64,000 bases of DNA from Lederbergia citrea (GCF_018343525.1 NZ_JAGYPH010000004.1:349197-413196), one strand, 5' to 3'. Numbered from the stretch's first letter, positions 48,121 through 60,628 are shown. The notes: generated by a model not told the origin, from the letters alone. Numbers and translations are program-made.

Positions 48121-48417
48121 CTATTTTTCTTTCTGAATTCTTTCGAGCACCATTTCATAAGTGTCATTTCCATAGTTAAGGCAACGCTTTACTCGGGAAA
48201 TCGTTGCTGTACTTGCTCCAGTTTCAGTCTCAATTTTATGATAGGTCTTACCTTCTCGTAGCATTCTGGCCACTTCCAAACGCTGTGATAACGATTGAAT
48301 TTCATTAATTGTGCATAAATCGTCAAAGAAGCGATAGCATTCTTCTACATCTTTTAACGATAAGATTGCTTCAAAAAGCTGATCAAGTCCTTTTCCTCTT
48401 AACTTTTCGATTTGCAT
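48121..48417 (-). CDS. YerC/YecD family TrpR-like DNA-binding protein
   Basis: A 98-residue TrpR-superfamily regulator. LFEAILSLKDVEECYRFFDDLCTINEIQSLSQRLEVARML, then the HTH GKTYHKIETETGASTATISRVKRCL. The ATG at 48417 follows AAAGGAG; the frame continues farther up inside the yerB end without a site. The target in Bacillus is not established. Same neighbours as in B. subtilis (yerB before, pcrB after). Confidence 0.93.
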   Translation of the reverse strand: MQIEKLRGKGLDQLFEAILSLKDVEECYRFFDDLCTINEIQSLSQRLEVARMLREGKTYHKIETETGASTATISRVKRCLNYGNDTYEMVLERIQKEK

Positions 48418-48454
48418 GTTTCTACTGTCTCCTTTATTTTCATAGAACGAATGT

Positions 48455-49492
48455 TTATTCGCTGTATGAAACATTTTCCATTTTTGGGACGATGTTAATC
48501 CAAGTTTTCCCTGGAACAAGTTTTGCAAGTTGGCCATCCTCGAATGGAAGAACACGGCCGTCCTGATTTTTCCATTCTATATTTTTCATTATTCCTTTTT
48601 GGAATAAATAAGCTTTTCCACCTGACGTCAAATCTATCGACCGTCTTCCCGCTGAATCAATGACACTGTGAGTCGTTTCGATGACAATCACATTATCCAA
48701 TTGCACCGGTTGTTCGGTTTCGTACTCTACTGTTTGTTCGCCATCAGAATAACGGAAGTATTTCCCGGATTTTTGATCGAATTCATATTTTGCCGAAGGC
48801 CGAGAATTAGGGTTATAAGTGATAGTTACACTTTCGGCTTTTTCACCATTTATTTTATCCACTTCATCTTCATTCAGAAACTCCAATTTTGCAGGAGGTT
48901 TTGCCATATCATACTCTTGGGCTTCCGCACCTTTTTCAATATTATCATAAGTAATATAAGAATTATGTGGTGCTTTTCGGAAAGTGGCTCTTTTAAATAA
49001 AGTGCCGTCATAATTCATGCCGTTCAAATGATCGATGCTTCCCGATAAAAGAATCTGTTTCGCCTCGGGGCTATAACCGTGTGCAATATAGAGGCTGTTA
49101 TATCCTTCGGCCAGTTCAATAAAATAATCCCGGGCGCTGCGTATTGGTCCAATATTATCTGGAATTTCACTTTGAAAGATAGCTAAAAATCTAGTTATCG
49201 ATCCTTCGGCAAGTACTTCATATACAATATCTGCTTTTGAAAGGCCACTTTGCGGTCGGGCCGTAGGATGATTATTAATCATCGCCGCTACCGCTCTTCG
49301 GTCTGACTCTTTATCGGTCTCTATGCCAGTAAGCGGAAATTGAAAAGAATCCTTATTTTCCTCATCTTCAGATACCTGATCTGTAGGAGGCGGATTTTTC
49401 TTCTTCGCTTCCTCTGGTGGATTTTTGCTGCAAGCGGATAAAAACAATATAAACATGGCCGCAAATAGAAGCGGCATTCTTACCTTTGACAC
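48455..49492 (-). CDS. DUF3048 lipoprotein (YerB-like)
   Basis: A 345-residue lipoprotein with lipobox LSAC at residues 18-21. The DUF3048 N domain (RRAVAAMINNHPTARPQSGL, KADIVYEVLAEGSITRFLAIFQS, GPIRSARDYFIELAEGY) and C-terminal part (GGKAYLFQKGIMKNIEWKN) are both complete. Relatives are extracellular and of unknown enzymatic role. Position between yerA and yerC matches B. subtilis. Confidence 0.92.
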   Translation of the reverse strand: MSKVRMPLLFAAMFILFLSACSKNPPEEAKKKNPPPTDQVSEDEENKDSFQFPLTGIETDKESDRRAVAAMINNHPTARPQSGLSKADIVYEVLAEGSITRFLAIFQSEIPDNIGPIRSARDYFIELAEGYNSLYIAHGYSPEAKQILLSGSIDHLNGMNYDGTLFKRATFRKAPHNSYITYDNIEKGAEAQEYDMAKPPAKLEFLNEDEVDKINGEKAESVTITYNPNSRPSAKYEFDQKSGKYFRYSDGEQTVEYETEQPVQLDNVIVIETTHSVIDSAGRRSIDLTSGGKAYLFQKGIMKNIEWKNQDGRVLPFEDGQLAKLVPGKTWINIVPKMENVSYSE

Positions 49493-49540
49493 ATTCCCAT
49501 CCCCTAGATTATTAAGTCTAAATGTTGTTCCTCTACTATT

Positions 49541-51283
49541 TTAACGCATTAACGTTGGAAAAAGTACTGTTTTATTCATTACATCATACATTCCTTTTTG
49601 TGTAACCCGGATATATGGTAGGTGAGTAGATGAAAAGAAAAGCAAAGAGTAGATCGGATCCCCAAATGGATATCCCCTTTCCACAAGCAATTCTTTTAAC
49701 CTTTCCTCTTCTTGAATAAGATCTTCCAATTTTTTATTAGACATTAGTCCTAATAAAGAAAGCTGCATTTCATGGATGATTTCACCACTTTCAGTGAGAA
49801 CGATTCCACCGCCAATTTCTTTCATCCGCTCGAAGGCTAGCATCATATCTTTTTTATTTTTTCCAATTAAAATAAAATCTCCCGTACTAGAAAACGATGA
49901 GGCGAAACCGCTTACACTTTTTGCGAATCCTTTGACAATTGTGTTAATTCTCCATTTCCCGTGACGGTCCAATAGCATAAAAAAGCATTCATCATGATTT
50001 TGCGGAAGCTCATCCGTAGCCAAATCAATCGAGATTGAATAAGGCTTCGTAATCACATCATTCACCATCTCAATCCCAAATGGCATGGAAAACTGCAAAT
50101 CAGACTTATTTAAATCCCATTCTAATTTTAATGGTTCAAGCCCATACTCACTCCAATTAATATCTTCATCAGCAATTTTTTCAACACCATCTTTTTTCAC
50201 CCATTGTCCTTTTGCAAGTACAGAAATAGGGGTTGGTTCGTTTTCGCTAGAAAGGAAATTGATGTTAGCGACTCTTCCCGTTGCAATCATGCCATGGTGG
50301 TGCGAAATATTATAATGACGTGCTATATTATATGAAGCCATATGGTAAGCGTCAATCAGCGGGACACCGCTTTCAATTGCAATGCGGATCATCATGTCGG
50401 CAATGCCTTGCTTATAAAAGGCTGGAGTAGAGCCATCTGTTGTAAAAACCATTGATTCATATTGATTAAGACCAAGATCCTTCATTTCATTTAGTAAATT
50501 AGGCAAATCAGGCCTGATCGATGAATGGCGTAATGAGACTGTATAGCCGTGCATTAAACGGTTATACACATCATTCCCTGTCATTGATTCATGATCACAA
50601 TCGACACCAAAAAGCATCATTTTTGCCAGTGTTTTCTCAGATGCGCCTGGAAAATGCCCTTCTACCTTTTTACCAAGTCGCTTCGTTTCTTGTATCCAGT
50701 GAAGCAATAGATCATCGCCAGCGAGCAATCTCGGCCAGGCAGTTAATTCTCCGCCTTGCACAACGGCATCATGCTCGAGCCATGATTTTACATCTCCGTT
50801 TGAAAAAACCGTTTCTTCGCTTTCCAATTCCGTTTGGGAATCATATCGGCTCCACCAATACATTGTTACGGGAGATTCATTAAATTTCCGTAACAAGGAA
50901 AACGCTTTCTTTTTGTTTAAATGTAAGAACATGACTAAGTTATCATTAATAATTGTCGTAGTACCTGTTTGTGCTGCATAGCGGGAAAACGATTGTGGAT
51001 TGTACAACTGAAACGGATGAACATGTGGCTCGATATAACCAGGGACAAGCGTTAATCCAGTGCAGTCAACCACTTCACAGTTTTTTGTGCTTTCCGGCAG
51101 TTCCTCTCCAACATAAATAATCCGATCATTATATATCCAAATATTCGCGATCAACCATTTCTTTAAAACTGAATGTAAAAAACGTGCATTTTTTAATAGA
51201 ATTGTAGGCGACTTTTTACCGTTCATAACGGCTACTTGCTCGCGTATTTGTTTATTCTTCCATCTATATTTTTGATTTAACAT
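49541..51283 (-). CDS. Adenine deaminase-like amidohydrolase (YerA-like)
   Basis: A 580-residue amidohydrolase related to adenine deaminase. It contains VDCTGLTLVPGYIEPHVHPF with the metal-binding HxH, EGHFPGASEKTLAKMMLFGVDCDHESM, and the FTTDGSTPAFY segment with its Asp. B. subtilis YerA is its direct counterpart; its deaminase activity is uncertain, so purine salvage is only suggested by family and by proximity to pur genes. The ATG at 51283 is spaced seven bases from AGGAGG; an ATG two codons earlier is too near the ribosome site. Confidence 0.87.
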   Translation of the reverse strand: MLNQKYRWKNKQIREQVAVMNGKKSPTILLKNARFLHSVLKKWLIANIWIYNDRIIYVGEELPESTKNCEVVDCTGLTLVPGYIEPHVHPFQLYNPQSFSRYAAQTGTTTIINDNLVMFLHLNKKKAFSLLRKFNESPVTMYWWSRYDSQTELESEETVFSNGDVKSWLEHDAVVQGGELTAWPRLLAGDDLLLHWIQETKRLGKKVEGHFPGASEKTLAKMMLFGVDCDHESMTGNDVYNRLMHGYTVSLRHSSIRPDLPNLLNEMKDLGLNQYESMVFTTDGSTPAFYKQGIADMMIRIAIESGVPLIDAYHMASYNIARHYNISHHHGMIATGRVANINFLSSENEPTPISVLAKGQWVKKDGVEKIADEDINWSEYGLEPLKLEWDLNKSDLQFSMPFGIEMVNDVITKPYSISIDLATDELPQNHDECFFMLLDRHGKWRINTIVKGFAKSVSGFASSFSSTGDFILIGKNKKDMMLAFERMKEIGGGIVLTESGEIIHEMQLSLLGLMSNKKLEDLIQEEERLKELLVERGYPFGDPIYSLLFFSSTHLPYIRVTQKGMYDVMNKTVLFPTLMR

Positions 51284-51400
51284 ACCCATTCCTCCTGAGG
51301 AGCTACTTTCTGCATGTTATTATTCTAACATATTATTTAATTTAACGCAGTAAAGGTTTACAGCAAATTATTAACAAATTGTGAAAACGCTTAAAAACAA

Positions 51401-51454
51401 AGAAAAACCATATGGGATAGGGGTTCATCTAAACCCATCCCATATGGTTTTTCT
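51401..51454 (-). terminator. Terminator of the pur operon
   Basis: AGAAAAACCATATGGGAT at 51401-51418 pairs perfectly with 51437-51454. On the minus strand the stem ends in a run of T. It lies seven bases past the purD stop. Confidence 0.85.
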
Positions 51455-51460
51455 TAAAAA

Positions 51461-52771
<1,311 letters not shown>

Positions 52772-52806
52772 TCAGGAGGACAGTCAATCAAATTAATGTC
52801 ATGCTA

Positions 52807-52836
52807 CACCGCTGAACAGGCGCTTCCGCTTTTTTA
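52807..52836 (+). repeat. Fragment of the AGCGGAGGCGCC repeat family
   Basis: ACCGCTGAACAGGCGCTTCC then GCTTTTTT, the right end of the long repeat, in the gap between purH and purD directly at the purH stop. Confidence 0.5.
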
Positions 52837-54369
52837 TTAATGCCTAAAATGCCTTACACCCGTAAAGACCATCGCAATGCCATGTTCGTCCGCCATTTTA
52901 ATCGAATCCTCATCACGGATTGAACCGCCCGGTTGGATGATTGCTGTAATGCCTGCACGTGCTGCTGCTTCAACTGTGTCGTTCATCGGGAAGAATGCAT
53001 CAGATGCAAGCACTGCACCTTTAGCACGTTCACCTGCTTGTTCAAGCGCAATTTTTGCTGCCCCAACCCTGTTCATTTGTCCAGCGCCAACGCCAAGTGT
53101 CATATTGCTGTCTGCGACAACAATCGCATTAGATTTCACATGTTTAACAACTTTCCATGCCAATTTTAGTGCTGCCAACTCTTCTTCCGTCGGCTCACGT
53201 TTTGTTGGAATGGTAATGTCTGCATTCTCATACGTGTAAGAATCCTGATCTTGGATGAGCAATCCGCCTTCAACCGACGTGAGCATTTTTTCACGCTTGT
53301 TTCCTTGATTAAACGGAATCGTCAATAAACGAATATTTTTCTTTGCAGTCAAAATCCCCAATGCTTCTTCTGTAAAAGCTGGAGCGATGACGATTTCAAG
53401 GAAGATTTCATTCAATTGACGAGCTGTTTCACCGTCCACTTCCCTATTGAAAGCAACAATTCCGCCAAAAATAGATGTTGGATCTGCCTCATACGCTTTT
53501 CTAAAAGCATCTGAAGCACTCTCACCTATTCCTGCACCACAAGGATTCATATGCTTTACAGCTACAGCTGCCGGCTCATCAAAATCCTTTACCAGCTGCA
53601 AAGCAGCATCTGCATCATGAATATTATTGTAGGAAAGTTCTTTGCCATGAAGCTGAGTTGCATGGGCAATCGAAAACTCTGAACCTAACGGACGTTTATA
53701 AAAAGCTGCTTGTTGATGTGGATTTTCTCCATATCGTAAGCTTTGTTTTAGCTCATATGTAAATGTTAGTCGTTCGGGCTGCTCTTCACCAGCAAGCTCG
53801 GTCATATATTCTGCAATTTGAGCATCATATGCCGCAGTATGACGAAAAACCTTTGCAGCAAGCTTGCGCTTCGTTTCTTTACGCACTTCGCCGCTTTCAC
53901 GCAATTCAGCAAGCACATTTTCGTAATCAGCTGCATCTACCACTACAGTAAGATGGTCGTGATTCTTTGCGGATGCCCTTAGCATTGCAGGGCCGCCAAT
54001 ATCAATGTTTTCTATTGCGTTTTCAGGTGTCACATCAGGCTTTGAAATTGTTTGCTGGAATGGATATAAATTCACGCATACAAGATCAATTGGTTGAATT
54101 CCTTGTTCTTCAAGCTGTTTCAAGTGGCTGGATTCATTACGTTTCGCTAATAGTCCGCCGTGAATGAATGGGTGAAGTGTTTTGACACGCCCTTCCAATA
54201 TTTCAGGGAAGCCCGTTATTTCTTCCACGCCTTTTACCGGAACCCCGCTATCTTCTAATGCTTTTTTCGTGCCGCCCGTCGACAAAACTTCAAAGCCAAG
54301 CTTAACAAGCTCTTTCGTAAATTCAACAACACCCGTTTTATCGGATACGCTGATTAGCGCTCTTTTCAT
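52837..54369 (-). CDS. purH: Bifunctional AICAR transformylase/IMP cyclohydrolase
   Basis: A 510-residue enzyme for the last two steps of purine synthesis. N-terminal cyclohydrolase: [32 protein letters not shown]-terminal transformylase: [28 protein letters not shown] and [15 protein letters not shown] see no deviation at catalytic sites, in contrast to PurQ, PurL and PurF. ATG at 54369 behind AAGGGGG. Confidence 0.95.
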   Translation of the reverse strand: MKRALISVSDKTGVVEFTKELVKLGFEVLSTGGTKKALEDSGVPVKGVEEITGFPEILEGRVKTLHPFIHGGLLAKRNESSHLKQLEEQGIQPIDLVCVNLYPFQQTISKPDVTPENAIENIDIGGPAMLRASAKNHDHLTVVVDAADYENVLAELRESGEVRKETKRKLAAKVFRHTAAYDAQIAEYMTELAGEEQPERLTFTYELKQSLRYGENPHQQAAFYKRPLGSEFSIAHATQLHGKELSYNNIHDADAALQLVKDFDEPAAVAVKHMNPCGAGIGESASDAFRKAYEADPTSIFGGIVAFNREVDGETARQLNEIFLEIVIAPAFTEEALGILTAKKNIRLLTIPFNQGNKREKMLTSVEGGLLIQDQDSYTYENADITIPTKREPTEEELAALKLAWKVVKHVKSNAIVVADSNMTLGVGAGQMNRVGAAKIALEQAGERAKGAVLASDAFFPMNDTVEAAARAGITAIIQPGGSIRDEDSIKMADEHGIAMVFTGVRHFRH

Positions 54370-54395
54370 CTTGAAGGTTCCCCCTTTTGATTTCA

Positions 54396-54962
54396 CTATT
54401 TTCCCAGCAATTTTTGCAATGTTTCGGGATAAAAAACATGCTCAATTTCATGAATTTTTCGTTCTACATCTTCGAGCAAATCTTCCTCTGTCAATTCGAT
54501 CGCTCTTTGCGCAATAATGGGGCCCGTATCCATTCCTTCATCCACATAATGAATCGTGATCCCAGTTATTTTTACACCTGCTCGAAAAGCTTGCCCAATT
54601 GCATCCTTACCTGGAAAAGCTGGCAGCAAGGATGGGTGGATATTAATAATTCGGTTTGCAAATGCTTCTAGCAATGTTGAGCCAATTAATCTCATATAGC
54701 CGGCAAGGATAATATAATCGACGTGATGCTGTTGAAGTTGTTCAATGATCTGCTGCTCAAAATCTGCTTTAGATGCATACTGTTTAGGATTAAAAACGAA
54801 CGTGCGAATACTTGCCAATTCCGCCTTTTCTATTACAGCTGCTCCGGGTTTATCACACACGAGCAGCGCAATCTCAGTATTTAGTGTTCCAACTTTTACC
54901 GCATCAATAATTGCTTGAAAATTGCTTCCAGTTCCTGAAGCAAAGATCGCTATTTTTTTCAC
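54396..54962 (-). CDS. purN: Phosphoribosylglycinamide formyltransferase
   Basis: A 188-residue GAR transformylase using 10-formyl-[42 protein letters not shown] (catalytic Asn and His) and [14 protein letters not shown] (catalytic Asp) are intact. Start is a GTG that overlaps the purM stop (GTGA). Confidence 0.96.
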   Translation of the reverse strand: MKKIAIFASGTGSNFQAIIDAVKVGTLNTEIALLVCDKPGAAVIEKAELASIRTFVFNPKQYASKADFEQQIIEQLQQHHVDYIILAGYMRLIGSTLLEAFANRIINIHPSLLPAFPGKDAIGQAFRAGVKITGITIHYVDEGMDTGPIIAQRAIELTEEDLLEDVERKIHEIEHVFYPETLQKLLGK

Positions 54963-56002
54963 TTCACAGTCCTCGCATTCACAAATTGGACGCCTTCCCC
55001 TTTAACGACAGATCCGATTTTATATGCTTTTTCTCCTTGCTCAATAAAAAACCGGATGGCATCTTCAGCATCGCTCGCATTAACTGCTACGACAAAACCG
55101 ATGCCCATGTTGAAAATATTGTACATCTCATCACGATTTAGCTCTCCGTATTTCTCAAGAGCCTGGAAAATAGGCAATATAGGCCATGAGCCAGCTTCAA
55201 CTTCGGCACCAAAACCGTCAGGAAGCATTCTTGGAATATTTTCGATAAAACCACCGCCAGTAATATGGGACATTCCCTTAATCTCAAACTCTTGCAATGC
55301 CGCCATGATCTGTTTTACATAAATTCTTGTCGGCTTCAGCAATTCTTCGCCAAGCTTACCAGTAAGCTCAGGCAGTTGCGCATCAAGTTTAAAGCCTTGA
55401 TCCTTTAAGAATATTTTTCGGACGAGCGAATAGCCATTACTATGAATCCCGCTTGAAGCAAGGCCAATAAGGACGTCGCCTTCCTGAATTGCATCCCCAG
55501 TGATGAGTTGTGATTTTTCACAAGCGCCAACAGAAAAACCAGCCAAATCATATTCGTCTTCCTCATATAGACCAGGCATTTCTGCTGTCTCTCCGCCAAT
55601 CAGTGCACACCCTGCCTGCTCGCATCCGTCTGCAATCCCGCTCACAATCTGTTCGATTTTATCAGGAACTGCTTTACCGAGCGCGACATAATCCAGAAAA
55701 TAAATCGGCTCCGCGCCTTGGACAACGATATCATTGACACACATAGCTACACAGTCGACCCCAATGGTATCATGCTTGTCCATCATGAATGCGAGCTTCA
55801 ATTTCGTGCCGACACCGTCCGTACCAGAAACAAGCACAGGCTCCCTTAAATTCAGCTCTGACAAATCAAATGCGCCGCCGAAACCACCCAATTGTCCCAT
55901 TACACCAGTACGCATCGTTCTTTTCGTATGCTTTTTTATCTTCTCAACAGCTTCATACCCAGCTTCAATATCGACTCCAGCCTTCCGGTAAGCATTCGCC
56001 AT
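54959..56002 (-). CDS. purM: Phosphoribosylformylglycinamidine cyclo-ligase
   Basis: A 347-residue AIR synthetase. [56 protein letters not shown] and [13 protein letters not shown] are present, as is [18 protein letters not shown]. No loss of key residues is seen. ATG at 56002; the frame extends to 56020 but that part overlaps a repeat-rich gap. A dispersed repeat copy (56021) lies just before the gene. Confidence 0.94.
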   Translation of the reverse strand: MANAYRKAGVDIEAGYEAVEKIKKHTKRTMRTGVMGQLGGFGGAFDLSELNLREPVLVSGTDGVGTKLKLAFMMDKHDTIGVDCVAMCVNDIVVQGAEPIYFLDYVALGKAVPDKIEQIVSGIADGCEQAGCALIGGETAEMPGLYEEDEYDLAGFSVGACEKSQLITGDAIQEGDVLIGLASSGIHSNGYSLVRKIFLKDQGFKLDAQLPELTGKLGEELLKPTRIYVKQIMAALQEFEIKGMSHITGGGFIENIPRMLPDGFGAEVEAGSWPILPIFQALEKYGELNRDEMYNIFNMGIGFVVAVNASDAEDAIRFFIEQGEKAYKIGSVVKGEGVQFVNARTVK

Positions 56003-56020
56003 CCTCACTGCCCCTTCCAA

Positions 56021-56051
56021 GTGCCTGTCACCACCCGAATTATGTCGAATA
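56021..56051 (-). repeat. Dispersed repeat, GTGCCTGTCAC family, copy 5
   Basis: On the minus strand TTCGACATAATTCGGGTGG then TGACAGGCAC, the first part equal to copy 2. The core is reversed (GTGACAGGCAC), possible because it is near-palindromic. It sits within the pur operon between purF and purM. Confidence 0.65.
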
Positions 56052-56081
56052 ATCTCTGGGGTGACACATTATATTAGTTGG

Positions 56082-57503
56082 TTATCTCATTAGTTCCTTC
56101 TCATACGGCAATAGTGTATCTGGATAAATTTCTGTTGGATATTCTCCAGTAAAGCATGCCATACACTGTCCGCAATCTTTTCCGTATCCTTTTCGGCCAA
56201 TGGCTTCGAGCGTTCCTTCGACACTTAAAAATGTAAGGGAATCTGCTCCAATAATTTCACGAATTTCTTCCACACTATGTTCTGAGGCAATTAATTCTTC
56301 ATGTGTTGACGTATCAATTCCGTAAAAGCATGGATTTTTCATAGGGGGTGAACTGATGCACACATGCACTTCTGTCGCTCCCGCTTCCTTCAACATCGAT
56401 ACGATTCGCTTGCATGTCGTCCCGCGAACAATGGAATCATCAACCATGACGACCCGCTTGCCTTCAACAACTTTTCTGACAGGAGATAGCTTCATCTTTA
56501 CGCCGCGCTCGCGCAATTCCTGTGATGGCTTAATGAATGTCCGGCCGACATATCGATTTTTAATAATGCCGAGTTCATATGGAATACCTGCCATTTCCGC
56601 GAAGCCAATCGCTGCGGAAATACTTGAATCAGGTACCCCTGTTACGACATCCGCTTCAATTTGTGCTTCTTTCGCCAGCATTTTCCCCAGATTTTTTCTC
56701 GCTGTATGAATGTTAATCCCTTGAATATCACTGTCAGGACGGGAAAAATAGACATATTCCATCGTACACATTGCACTTGATGCTGAAAGGGAAAATCGCT
56801 CTGCATGTAAACCTTCGTCATTGATCACAATCAATTCTCCCGGCTCCACATCGCGAACAAATTCCGCTCCAATCAAATCATAGGCACATGTCTCGGATGA
56901 TACACAATAGGCGTCACCGATTTTACCAATCGAAAGCGGGCGCATGCCGTTCGGATCCAAGGCGATAATTAATTCCGTTTCAGACATTAAAATAAAAGCA
57001 TAGGCACCTTTTACCATCGAAAGGGCATTTTTAACTTTATCCTTTAATGCAAGATATCCACTGCGTTTAATCAAATGGGCAAGTACTTCCGTATCTGACG
57101 TTGTTTGAAAAATACTGCCTTGCATCTCAAGCTGATGTCTTAAATCATTGGCATTAATTAAATTGCCATTATGAGCTAGCGTTAGCCCTCCACTTTGTGA
57201 ATGGAGCAGGAAAGGCTGCACATTTTCCAGCCCGCCTTTCCCAGCTCCCCCATATCTTACATGGCCAATCGCACTTGTCCCTTCCAAGCTTTCAATTTTC
57301 TTTTTATCAAAAACGTCATTGACAAGCCCTTCGCCTCTGATCCCATTAAGGCGCTTTCCATCGGTAACAACAATCCCCGCGCCTTCCTGCCCGCGGTGCT
57401 GCAAGCTATGCAGACCGTAATACGTAATTTGAGCCGCATCTGCATGTCCCCAAATTCCAAAAACGCCGCATTCCTCGTTTAGCCCTTTGATGTCAGCAAA
57501 CAT
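56082..57503 (-). CDS. purF: Amidophosphoribosyltransferase
   Basis: A 473-residue enzyme for the first committed purine step. An 11-residue propeptide precedes Cys12 ([10 protein letters not shown]), the glutaminase nucleophile. The four iron-sulphur Cys are present ([25 protein letters not shown]). The PRPP loop is [13 protein letters not shown]. One oddity is the glutamine-site motif GHVRYSTAG or GHVRYATAG, which here reads GHVRYGGAG, so the usual Thr is Gly. This may weaken glutamine use while leaving ammonia use. The start overlaps purL by 25 bases. Confidence 0.94.
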   Translation of the reverse strand: MFADIKGLNEECGVFGIWGHADAAQITYYGLHSLQHRGQEGAGIVVTDGKRLNGIRGEGLVNDVFDKKKIESLEGTSAIGHVRYGGAGKGGLENVQPFLLHSQSGGLTLAHNGNLINANDLRHQLEMQGSIFQTTSDTEVLAHLIKRSGYLALKDKVKNALSMVKGAYAFILMSETELIIALDPNGMRPLSIGKIGDAYCVSSETCAYDLIGAEFVRDVEPGELIVINDEGLHAERFSLSASSAMCTMEYVYFSRPDSDIQGINIHTARKNLGKMLAKEAQIEADVVTGVPDSSISAAIGFAEMAGIPYELGIIKNRYVGRTFIKPSQELRERGVKMKLSPVRKVVEGKRVVMVDDSIVRGTTCKRIVSMLKEAGATEVHVCISSPPMKNPCFYGIDTSTHEELIASEHSVEEIREIIGADSLTFLSVEGTLEAIGRKGYGKDCGQCMACFTGEYPTEIYPDTLLPYEKELMR

Positions 57504-59707
57504 GGAATGGCTCCTTTCCAGGCTTCTTCCAATACCTTAATGTTAGATTTGATTAACTGTTTTTCGGCACCGTTGATGATCAACTGCTTGCTTTCAGTAA
57601 CTTCGCCGATTAATGAAGCATCTTCAACAAGCTGTTCGAATGCCTCTTGATGTTCTTTTTTCACAGAGAGGATAAAACGTGATTGTGTTTCGGAAAATAA
57701 TGATGATGTTTCGTTACCATTAAGCGTTACTTCTGCACCTAGTCCATTCGTTCCAAATAAGGATTCTGCAAGGGCAATAGCTGTCCCACCTTCAGATACA
57801 TCATGTGCAGACGCGACAAATCCGCCGCGAATCGCTTGAAGGATTTGTTTTTGTCTTTTTACTTCCACTTCTAAATCAATCGCAGGTGCTTTTCCGAAAA
57901 TTTTGCCATGAACTAATTTTTGCAATTCGCTTCCGCCAAACTCATCCCGCGCTTCACCGACTAAATAAATTAGATCGCCTGCTGATTTAAATTCTTGTGT
58001 TGTTACATAAGAGAGGTCTTCGATTAAGCCCACCATACCAATGATTGGTGTTGGGTAAATTGCTTTACCGCCTTTTTCATTGAAAAGCGACACGTTACCG
58101 CCAATAACAGGGCTTTCAAGAGCAAGACAGGCTTCACTAATACCAGCTGCTGATTTTTCTAATTGCCAAAATATTTCTGGTTTTTCCGGGCTCCCAAAGT
58201 TAAGGCCATCTGTAATGGCAAGCGGCTCAGCACCAGAGCAGACAACGTTACGTGCTGCTTCCGCAACTGCAATCTTACCGCCAACTTCCGGATCTAAGTA
58301 TATATATCTTGAATTACAGTCAGTCGTAATCGCAATTGCTTTTTCTGTACCGCGAATTCTTACAACTGCCGCATCTGAGCCTGGGCTTACAACTGTGTTC
58401 GAACCAACATGATGGTCGAATTGACTATAAACCCATTCTTTACTGGCGATTGTTGGTTGCTGTAAAAGTTTAATCAATGTTTCGTTATAATCGGAGATTT
58501 CAGGAATATCCTGATCCATTGCTTGGAACTCTCGATAATAAGCCGGCTCGGCAGAAGGCTTATGATAAACAGGTGCATCTTCAGCAAGTGCATCTGCAGG
58601 AACTTCTGCCACTACATTGCCTTTATGTGTCAATCGAAGCATTTTATCGTCAGTTACGTGACCAACGGATACTGCCTCTAGGTCGTAACTCGCAAATAAA
58701 TCGATGATTTCTTGCTCGCGTCCTTTTGTAACGACAATCAGCATCCGCTCTTGTGATTCTGACAGCATCATTTCGTAAGCCGTCATATTTGCTTCACGTT
58801 GCGGAATTAAATCAAGATTCATTTCAATTCCGTATCCAGCTTTACTCGCCATTTCCGCTGATGAACTCGTAAGACCTGCTGCACCCATATCTTGAATACC
58901 GATTAATGCATCTGATTTTACAAGTTCCAAACACGCATCCATCAGTAATTTTTCAGTAAAAGGATCTCCTGCTTGTACCGCCGCGCGGTCTTCATCTTCT
59001 TCTTCTGCTAATTCTACGGATGAAAAGGTTGCTCCGTGAATCCCGTCGCGGCCAGTCGCAGCACCGACATACATGACAGTATTGCCGACTCCTTTTGCCT
59101 GACCTTTTTGCATATCTTCATGATTAATCAAACCGACTACCATTGCATTGACAAGTGGATTATGTTCATAAGCCGGATCAAATTGAATTTCACCGCCGAC
59201 TGTTGGAACACCGAGTGCATTACCATAATCAGCAATGCCAGCTACTGCCTGCTCAAGCAAATAGCGAACTCTTGGAGAATCAAGTTCACCAAACCGAAGT
59301 GAGTTCAACGCAGCGATTGGCTTTGCCCCCATCGAGAACACGTCTCGCACAATACCGCCTACGCCAGTTGCCGCACCTTCGTACGGTTCGATTGCAGATG
59401 GGGAGTTATGGCTTTCGATTTTAAAGACAACGGCTTGGTTATCACCAATATCAACGATCCCCGCACCTTCACCTGGACCTTGAAGAACTTGTTTGCCTTT
59501 TGTCGGGAACTTTTTTAATACTGGCTTGGAATTCTTATAGCTGCAATGCTCAGACCACATCACTGAAAATAAGCCTGTCTCAGTATAATTGGGAGTTCTT
59601 CCGAGCATTTTTTCCGCAAGTGCGAACTCTTCGTCTGTCAAACCCATTTCACGGTAAATTTTTTCATCTTTGATTTGAGTAGGATTTGGCTCAAGCATTT
59701 GTTGCAT
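57479..59707 (-). CDS. purL: FGAM synthase large subunit
   Basis: A 742-residue ATP-dependent subunit of FGAM synthase (partner of PurQ and PurS). Overall family blocks are present ([63 protein letters not shown]). Unusual residues: the motif IESHNHPS reads IESHNSPS (Ser codon 59402-59404, needing at least two base changes); MVRTNTV reads HVGSNTV; LNFGNPEKPE reads [13 protein letters not shown] at 59707 behind GGAGGG; the ORF opens farther up. It overlaps the purQ end by 17 bases. Confidence 0.93.
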   Translation of the reverse strand: MQQMLEPNPTQIKDEKIYREMGLTDEEFALAEKMLGRTPNYTETGLFSVMWSEHCSYKNSKPVLKKFPTKGKQVLQGPGEGAGIVDIGDNQAVVFKIESHNSPSAIEPYEGAATGVGGIVRDVFSMGAKPIAALNSLRFGELDSPRVRYLLEQAVAGIADYGNALGVPTVGGEIQFDPAYEHNPLVNAMVVGLINHEDMQKGQAKGVGNTVMYVGAATGRDGIHGATFSSVELAEEEDEDRAAVQAGDPFTEKLLMDACLELVKSDALIGIQDMGAAGLTSSSAEMASKAGYGIEMNLDLIPQREANMTAYEMMLSESQERMLIVVTKGREQEIIDLFASYDLEAVSVGHVTDDKMLRLTHKGNVVAEVPADALAEDAPVYHKPSAEPAYYREFQAMDQDIPEISDYNETLIKLLQQPTIASKEWVYSQFDHHVGSNTVVSPGSDAAVVRIRGTEKAIAITTDCNSRYIYLDPEVGGKIAVAEAARNVVCSGAEPLAITDGLNFGSPEKPEIFWQLEKSAAGISEACLALESPVIGGNVSLFNEKGGKAIYPTPIIGMVGLIEDLSYVTTQEFKSAGDLIYLVGEARDEFGGSELQKLVHGKIFGKAPAIDLEVEVKRQKQILQAIRGGFVASAHDVSEGGTAIALAESLFGTNGLGAEVTLNGNETSSLFSETQSRFILSVKKEHQEAFEQLVEDASLIGEVTESKQLIINGAEKQLIKSNIKVLEEAWKGAIPCLLTSKG

Positions 59708-60377
59708 GTGATTCCCTCCAGTTTCTAACAATCGATTGAAAAAGCCTGATTCCGTCTTTACTACCGAAAAGCTCATCTACAGCCCGTTCTGGATGTGGCA
59801 TCATGCCAAGAACATTACCTTGTTTATTGGTGATCCCCGCAATATTCTTTATACTTCCATTCGGATTATCCGATGTATAAGTGAAAATAATTTGTTTATT
59901 TGTTTGTAATTCAGTCAAAGTTGCTGCATCGCAGTAGTAATTTCCTTTTGCATGTGCAATCGGGATGGTAATCTGTTCATCTTTTTCATAGCTAGAGGTG
60001 AACGCTGTATCGTTATTCACCACTTTAAGCTGAACAGGTTTACAAATGAATTTAAGATTCTGATTTTGAAGCATCACACCTGGAAGAAGTCCCGCTTCGA
60101 GTAGAATTTGGAATCCGTTGCCGATGCCAAGGATGGGTTTTCCTGCTTCAGCTGCTTTTTTCACTTCTTTCATGACAGGCTGCAACCGGGCAATCGCACC
60201 AGGACGAACCGAGTCGCCATATGAAGTACCGCCTGGAAGCACAATCGCATCATACGCATCCAATTGGTAGCTATCATGTCTGACAAAATCGACTTCTTCA
60301 CCAAGCACATCTTTGATTGCGTCAAAAGTGTCAACTTCACAACTAGTTCCGGGAAAAACGACAACAGCGAATCTCAC
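59691..60377 (-). CDS. purQ: FGAM synthase glutaminase subunit, nucleophile replaced
   Basis: A 228-residue class I glutaminase that normally feeds ammonia to PurL. The expected LG(V/I)CNGFQIL motif reads [10 protein letters not shown]: the nucleophile Cys is Gly (codon GGC, complement at 60120-60122), one base from TGC. The oxyanion region PGGFSYGDYLR reads [11 protein letters not shown], and PGSNCD reads PGTSCE. The His-Glu part ([14 protein letters not shown]) is kept. Such a protein cannot use glutamine by the known mechanism. The open frame and the rest of the sequence are well preserved. Overlaps purS by four bases. Confidence 0.9.
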   Translation of the reverse strand: MRFAVVVFPGTSCEVDTFDAIKDVLGEEVDFVRHDSYQLDAYDAIVLPGGTSYGDSVRPGAIARLQPVMKEVKKAAEAGKPILGIGNGFQILLEAGLLPGVMLQNQNLKFICKPVQLKVVNNDTAFTSSYEKDEQITIPIAHAKGNYYCDAATLTELQTNKQIIFTYTSDNPNGSIKNIAGITNKQGNVLGMMPHPERAVDELFGSKDGIRLFQSIVRNWRESHATNA

Positions 60378-60628
60378 TGTGCACCGACCTCCTCGATTTC
60401 AAAGCGATAATCTTCAATCACTGTGTTAACGAGCAAGTTGCGGCACATTTCATGAACCGTTTCTTCAATGTTTTTCTCTGTCTTCTCCACTGTTAACTCG
60501 ATAAACTTACCAATGCGCACATCTTTAACCTCAGGAAATTCTATTTTTTGCAGTGCTTTCGTTGCTGCAGAACCTTGTGGATCAACAACACTCTCTTTTA
60601 ACGTTACAAAAACCTTCACTTTATACAT
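60374..60628 (-). CDS. purS: FGAM synthase subunit PurS
   Basis: An 84-residue structural subunit that bridges PurL and Pur[32 protein letters not shown] and [14 protein letters not shown] match the family, and the length equals that in B. subtilis. ATG at 60628 behind GGAGGAG. The upstream gene is purK, not purC as in B. subtilis, with only 40 bases between. Confidence 0.95.
   Translation of the reverse strand: MYKVKVFVTLKESVVDPQGSAATKALQKIEFPEVKDVRIGKFIELTVEKTEKNIEETVHEMCRNLLVNTVIEDYRFEIEEVGAQ

Noticed and set aside
48121..48555. Longer form of the YerC-like protein (144 residues)
   Set aside because: The extra N-terminus overlaps the yerB coding end; the ATG at 48417 has a good ribosome site and matches the family start.
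51382..51395. cre-like sequence TGAAAACGCTTAAA upstream of yerA
   Set aside because: One mismatch at the end and no promoter in a fitting position; not convincing in A+T-rich DNA.
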